Assembly: GCF_048564905.1 (NCBI RefSeq)
Contig: NC_133002.1
Location: forward strand, 61,685,183 to 61,749,182
Length of the DNA: 64,000 nt
From: Vicugna pacos
Lineage: Eukaryota > Chordata > Mammalia > Artiodactyla > Camelidae
Direction: 5' to 3'
Shown: in pieces, positions 63,732 to 64,000 of the stretch
Layout: each line of letters begins with the position of its first letter
Position numbering within the stretch: the first letter of the stretch is position 1
Made by a program: the position numbers and the translations under genes
Notes under the pieces: generated by a model
Seen by the model: only the letters and a program-made list of their open reading frames with translations
The model's database searches: none
What the model was told of the DNA's origin: nothing

Positions 63732-64000
63732 GTGAGCGGCCCCCAGGCGGCGGAGGGGGAGCTGCTCCAGGGCTGGGTGCAGGGTGGGGGAGCTGGTCCA
63801 GGAGGGCTCCGCGGCCTTGCCTGGGGAGACTCCAGCTCTCCGGGATTGTTGCTAGGGAAGCTCCCGTCTGACTGACAGGCTTCGGACCAGCGTCCCTTCT
63901 GCCCCTTGTCAATTCCAGGGCGAAGGAGCGAGCCCTCCGTCCGTGGGCCCTGGCAGTCCAGGCCTGCGCCCTCGCCCTGGGGATGGGAGACAGTCACCCG
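63732..64000 (+). other. RPTOR: RPTOR intron 25 (5' part)
   Basis: GC-rich intronic sequence to the window edge. No feature is recognised. Confidence 0.85.

Noticed and set aside
1-64000. A novel multi-gene system or operon
   Set aside because: The window is the middle of one spliced mammalian gene with intronic repeats. No second gene, gene cluster or unexplained coding module could be supported.

Overview
This is a mammalian nuclear genomic window, almost certainly from a camelid (camel, llama or alpaca). It carries the middle of RPTOR (Raptor), the substrate-recruiting and Rag-binding scaffold of mTORC1. Eighteen internal coding exons lie on the + strand between 6449 and 63731. They are joined by GT-AG introns and conceptually splice to about 711 uninterrupted codons, which match human Raptor residues ~297-1009 of about 1335. 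These encode the end of the caspase-like N-terminal (RNC) domain, the whole HEAT/armadillo solenoid and the long phosphorylated linker. The gene's first exons and the C-terminal WD40 propeller lie outside the window. Human residue numbers are recalled from memory and are internally consistent with the known phosphosites. Exon numbers (8-25) are inferred from the known splice form that lacks exons 14-17.

The camelid call rests on three copies of a tRNA-derived SINE of the camelid Vic-1 type. They are at 42128-42262 (minus), 54995-55098 (plus) and 57481-57638 (plus, with a 12-bp target-site duplication). L1 3' ends of the artiodactyl kind support it. The sequence is GC-rich and CpG-rich, as expected for a locus near a chromosome end (human 17q25.3).

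Layout: 1-6448 is intron 7, with an old antisense L1 split by a MaLR LTR. 6449-6950 holds exons 8-9. 6951-23210 holds exons 10-13, separated by GC-rich introns with several CpG clusters. Intron 13 (23322-32396) is the first repeat reservoir, with a nested stack of L1 copies at 25.4-29.5 kb. Exons 14-20 cluster at 32397-41070. Intron 20 (41071-47769) holds a SINE and a GC-box-rich CpG cluster. Exons 21-24 lie at 47770-53860. Intron 24 (53861-63625) is the second reservoir, with SINEs, a lone antisense LTR, a recent-looking L1 3' end and an old L1. Exon 25 is at 63626-63731.

I found no second gene, structured RNA gene or new biological system. The best leads are regulatory and splicing observations: AT-rich islands that look like conserved enhancers, intragenic CpG clusters, CTCF-like motifs, an in-frame four-exon cassette, and weak 5' splice sites at the exons coding for the Rag-contacting claw.
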